Assembly (NCBI GenBank): GCA_016650185.1
Contig: JAENWE010000343.1
Coordinates: forward strand, 1-7,292
Length of the DNA: 7,292 bases
DNA from: Vicinamibacteria bacterium
GTDB taxonomy: Bacteria; Acidobacteriota; Vicinamibacteria; Fen-336; JAGNNV01
Direction: 5' to 3'
Position numbers and translations under genes: made by a program. Positions within the stretch are counted from its first letter, which is position 1. Each line of letters opens with the position of its first letter. The notes beneath the pieces were generated by a model. That model was not told the origin of the DNA. It saw only the letters and a list, made by a program, of their open reading frames with translations, and searched no databases. Positions 6,281 to 7,292 of this stretch are shown here, piece by piece.

Positions 6281-7067
6281 TCACGACCCAGGGTTCGATG
6301 GCAGAAAGACGGCACAGGGCAAGAAGCCGGCTTCGAGATGCGCGAGTTCCTGACCAGAAAGCGCGGCAAGGTCCCGCAACTCGTCCTGGTGAAAGGCGTG
6401 CTCATATCCGTAGATGCCGACCTGGTCACCGGGTGTTACCCGCTGCGCCCCCGGAAGGCGGGAGAAGAGGGAGCGCGCGCGAGAGCGGACCCGGGACATG
6501 GGCAGGTGCTCCAGATAGAAAGAAGCGAGCACCGGTCCGGTGGGACAAACAGCGCGACAGGCCCTGAGCAGACGCATTCGGACCTCGGGCGTGCGTAGGT
6601 GGGTGAAGCTGTTGAGTCCGAGCAACACCGCTGAGAATGGAGCCGCAGCAAGAAGACCTGAAAGCCCGCCGGGTCCGCCCGTCCCAAGCACCGCGTCCAT
6701 GAAATCTTCGTAGCGGGAAAGCGCCACCGGCGCGTCGATCTGGCGACGTTCCAGGGCACTCTTCAACTCCTCAAACAGCGGTTCCGCCGGATCGAATGCC
6801 GCCACGTCATACCCCAGGGCGGCCAGGGGCCAGCACCTCGCGGCCAGCTCCCGCTGCGGTCACCAGCACCCGACCGGGGGCCGGCGGCAGCCAGCGGTCG
6901 ACCAGCACCCGTTCGTCCTCGACGAACCCGCGCTCGTTGTTTGCGCCTCCATAGAAACCAACCGCTGCCTCGTAGCGCTCCACCACCAGTGAGCGTAAGT
7001 GAAACAAGCGCGGTTTGCCAGTCAATTCCCAGGACCGCGGCGGTCGTGGCGCGCCGGGGGGGGGCAC
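6281..7067 (-). pseudogene. Class I SAM-dependent methyltransferase, split by a +1 frameshift
   Basis: Two adjacent minus-strand frames make up one methyltransferase of about 261 residues. The N-terminal part (7067 down to 6807) carries NNERGFVEDERVLVDRWL and SAM-binding motif I, VLVTAAGAGREVLA (about residues 67-80). It then hits a TGA after APGRPGV. The C-terminal part (from about 6829 to 6281) resumes the fold: strand-2 acidic residue in AAFDPAEP, later LLGLNSFTHLRTPEVRMRLLRA and PVLASFYLEHLP. Removing one base from the GGGG run at 6826-6829 restores LALAALGYDVAAFDPAEP, exactly what the fold needs. GTG at 7067 is the longest start; it lies on a C9 tract, has no good ribosome site, and the true start may be further in. 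The methylated substrate is unknown. It converges on the peptidase gene. The break may be a sequencing error, a recent mutation, or, less likely, programmed slippage. Confidence 0.8.
7056..7064. repeat. G9 homopolymer at the methyltransferase 5' end
   Basis: Nine consecutive G (C9 on the minus strand) encode the Pro run directly after the longest candidate GTG start of the methyltransferase. Tracts of this length are prone to polymerase slippage in cells and to miscalling in sequencing. Any length change would decouple the 7067 start from the gene body. Confidence 0.6.
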
Positions 7068-7184
7068 TTCGGCCGCCCGTAGGCGCGCCCGGGCGTTGCC
7101 GCCGAGGGCGTCTGAGGCGCCAAACCGTTGCGGCTCGCAGGCTTCGCCCCCGTGGGGCGCAACCCGGCTCTTCGCCTTCGCCTC

Positions 7185-7292
7185 TTAGGCCGCCTCGTCG
7201 CCCTTGCTGCCGTGGTCTCCGCCGTGGCTATCGTCACCCAGCGCTTGAAGGCGAAGCACGCGGCTCTTCCAGTAGGGCGGGCCGCGACCAGG
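7185..7292 (-). CDS. C-terminal end of an unrecognised protein (partial, tentative)
   Basis: On the minus strand the frame entering from the right edge reads about 35 codons, including PYWKSRVLRLQALGDD, to a TAA at 7185-7187. The last residues are Gly-, Asp-, His- and Lys-rich (DDSHGGDHGSKGDEAA), the kind of polar tail seen at many C-termini. It would be co-directional with the methyltransferase, 117 bp upstream of its longest start. A 6-bp hairpin, CGCCCC with GGGGCG (7145-7159), lies between them without a T-run. The plus strand over the same bases is also open and encodes a plausible membrane helix (RLLGRLVALAAVVSAVAIVT), and third-position GC is similar for both. The strand is therefore unresolved, and I do not recognise the family. 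Confidence 0.3.
   Translation of the reverse strand, partial: PGRGPPYWKSRVLRLQALGDDSHGGDHGSKGDEAA

Noticed and set aside
7119..7292. Plus-strand membrane protein start at the right edge
   Set aside because: The hydrophobic helix is plausible, but no good ribosome site precedes the TTG or GTG starts and the minus-strand reading is equally open. It is kept as an alternative, not a feature.

Overview
The window is GC-rich DNA with a Gram-negative (diderm) character. It encodes an outer-membrane beta-barrel, a periplasmic multiheme cytochrome and an exported S46 peptidase, next to a fragment of a Hanks-type Ser/Thr kinase. This mix suits lineages such as Acidobacteriota, Gemmatimonadota, Eisenbacteria-like bacteria or Myxococcota. 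No rRNA or other taxonomic marker is present, so the assignment is only an inference.

Layout. (1) Positions 1-392, minus strand: the C-terminal lobe of a Ser/Thr protein kinase, running off the left edge. Its frame is closed upstream by a stop just before the activation segment, so it looks like a 5'-truncated remnant. (2) Positions 393-625: a 233-bp intergenic region with short direct repeats, a near-perfect 16-bp palindrome, a candidate sigma-54 (-24/-12) promoter and a 12-bp-paired leader hairpin just before the ribosome binding site. (3) Positions 626-3895, plus strand: a tight two-gene operon encoding a DmsE/MtrA-type decaheme cytochrome and an MtrB/PioB-type outer-membrane porin, closed by a strong intrinsic terminator at 3949-3985. 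(4) Positions 4044-6233, plus strand: an S46-family dipeptidyl peptidase of the DPP7 type. (5) Positions 6281-7067, minus strand: a class I SAM-dependent methyltransferase interrupted by one extra base in a four-base homopolymer. (6) Positions 7068-7292: a G9 homopolymer, then either the C-terminus of another minus-strand gene or the start of a plus-strand gene; the strand is unresolved.

How the genes work together. MtrA-type and MtrB-type proteins form a porin-cytochrome conduit that carries electrons across the outer membrane, as in metal reduction (Mtr) or Fe(II) oxidation (Pio/Mto). Here the pair is encoded alone: no extracellular MtrC/OmcA-type cytochrome, HiPIP (PioC) or inner-membrane quinol dehydrogenase (CymA) lies in the window, so the direction of electron flow cannot be told. 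The S46 peptidase follows a terminator and is probably a separate unit for periplasmic peptide use. I see no CRISPR array, tRNA, rRNA or transposase, and no clear previously undescribed multi-gene system. The least expected elements are the control region of the mtrAB operon, the kinase remnant and the frameshifted methyltransferase.
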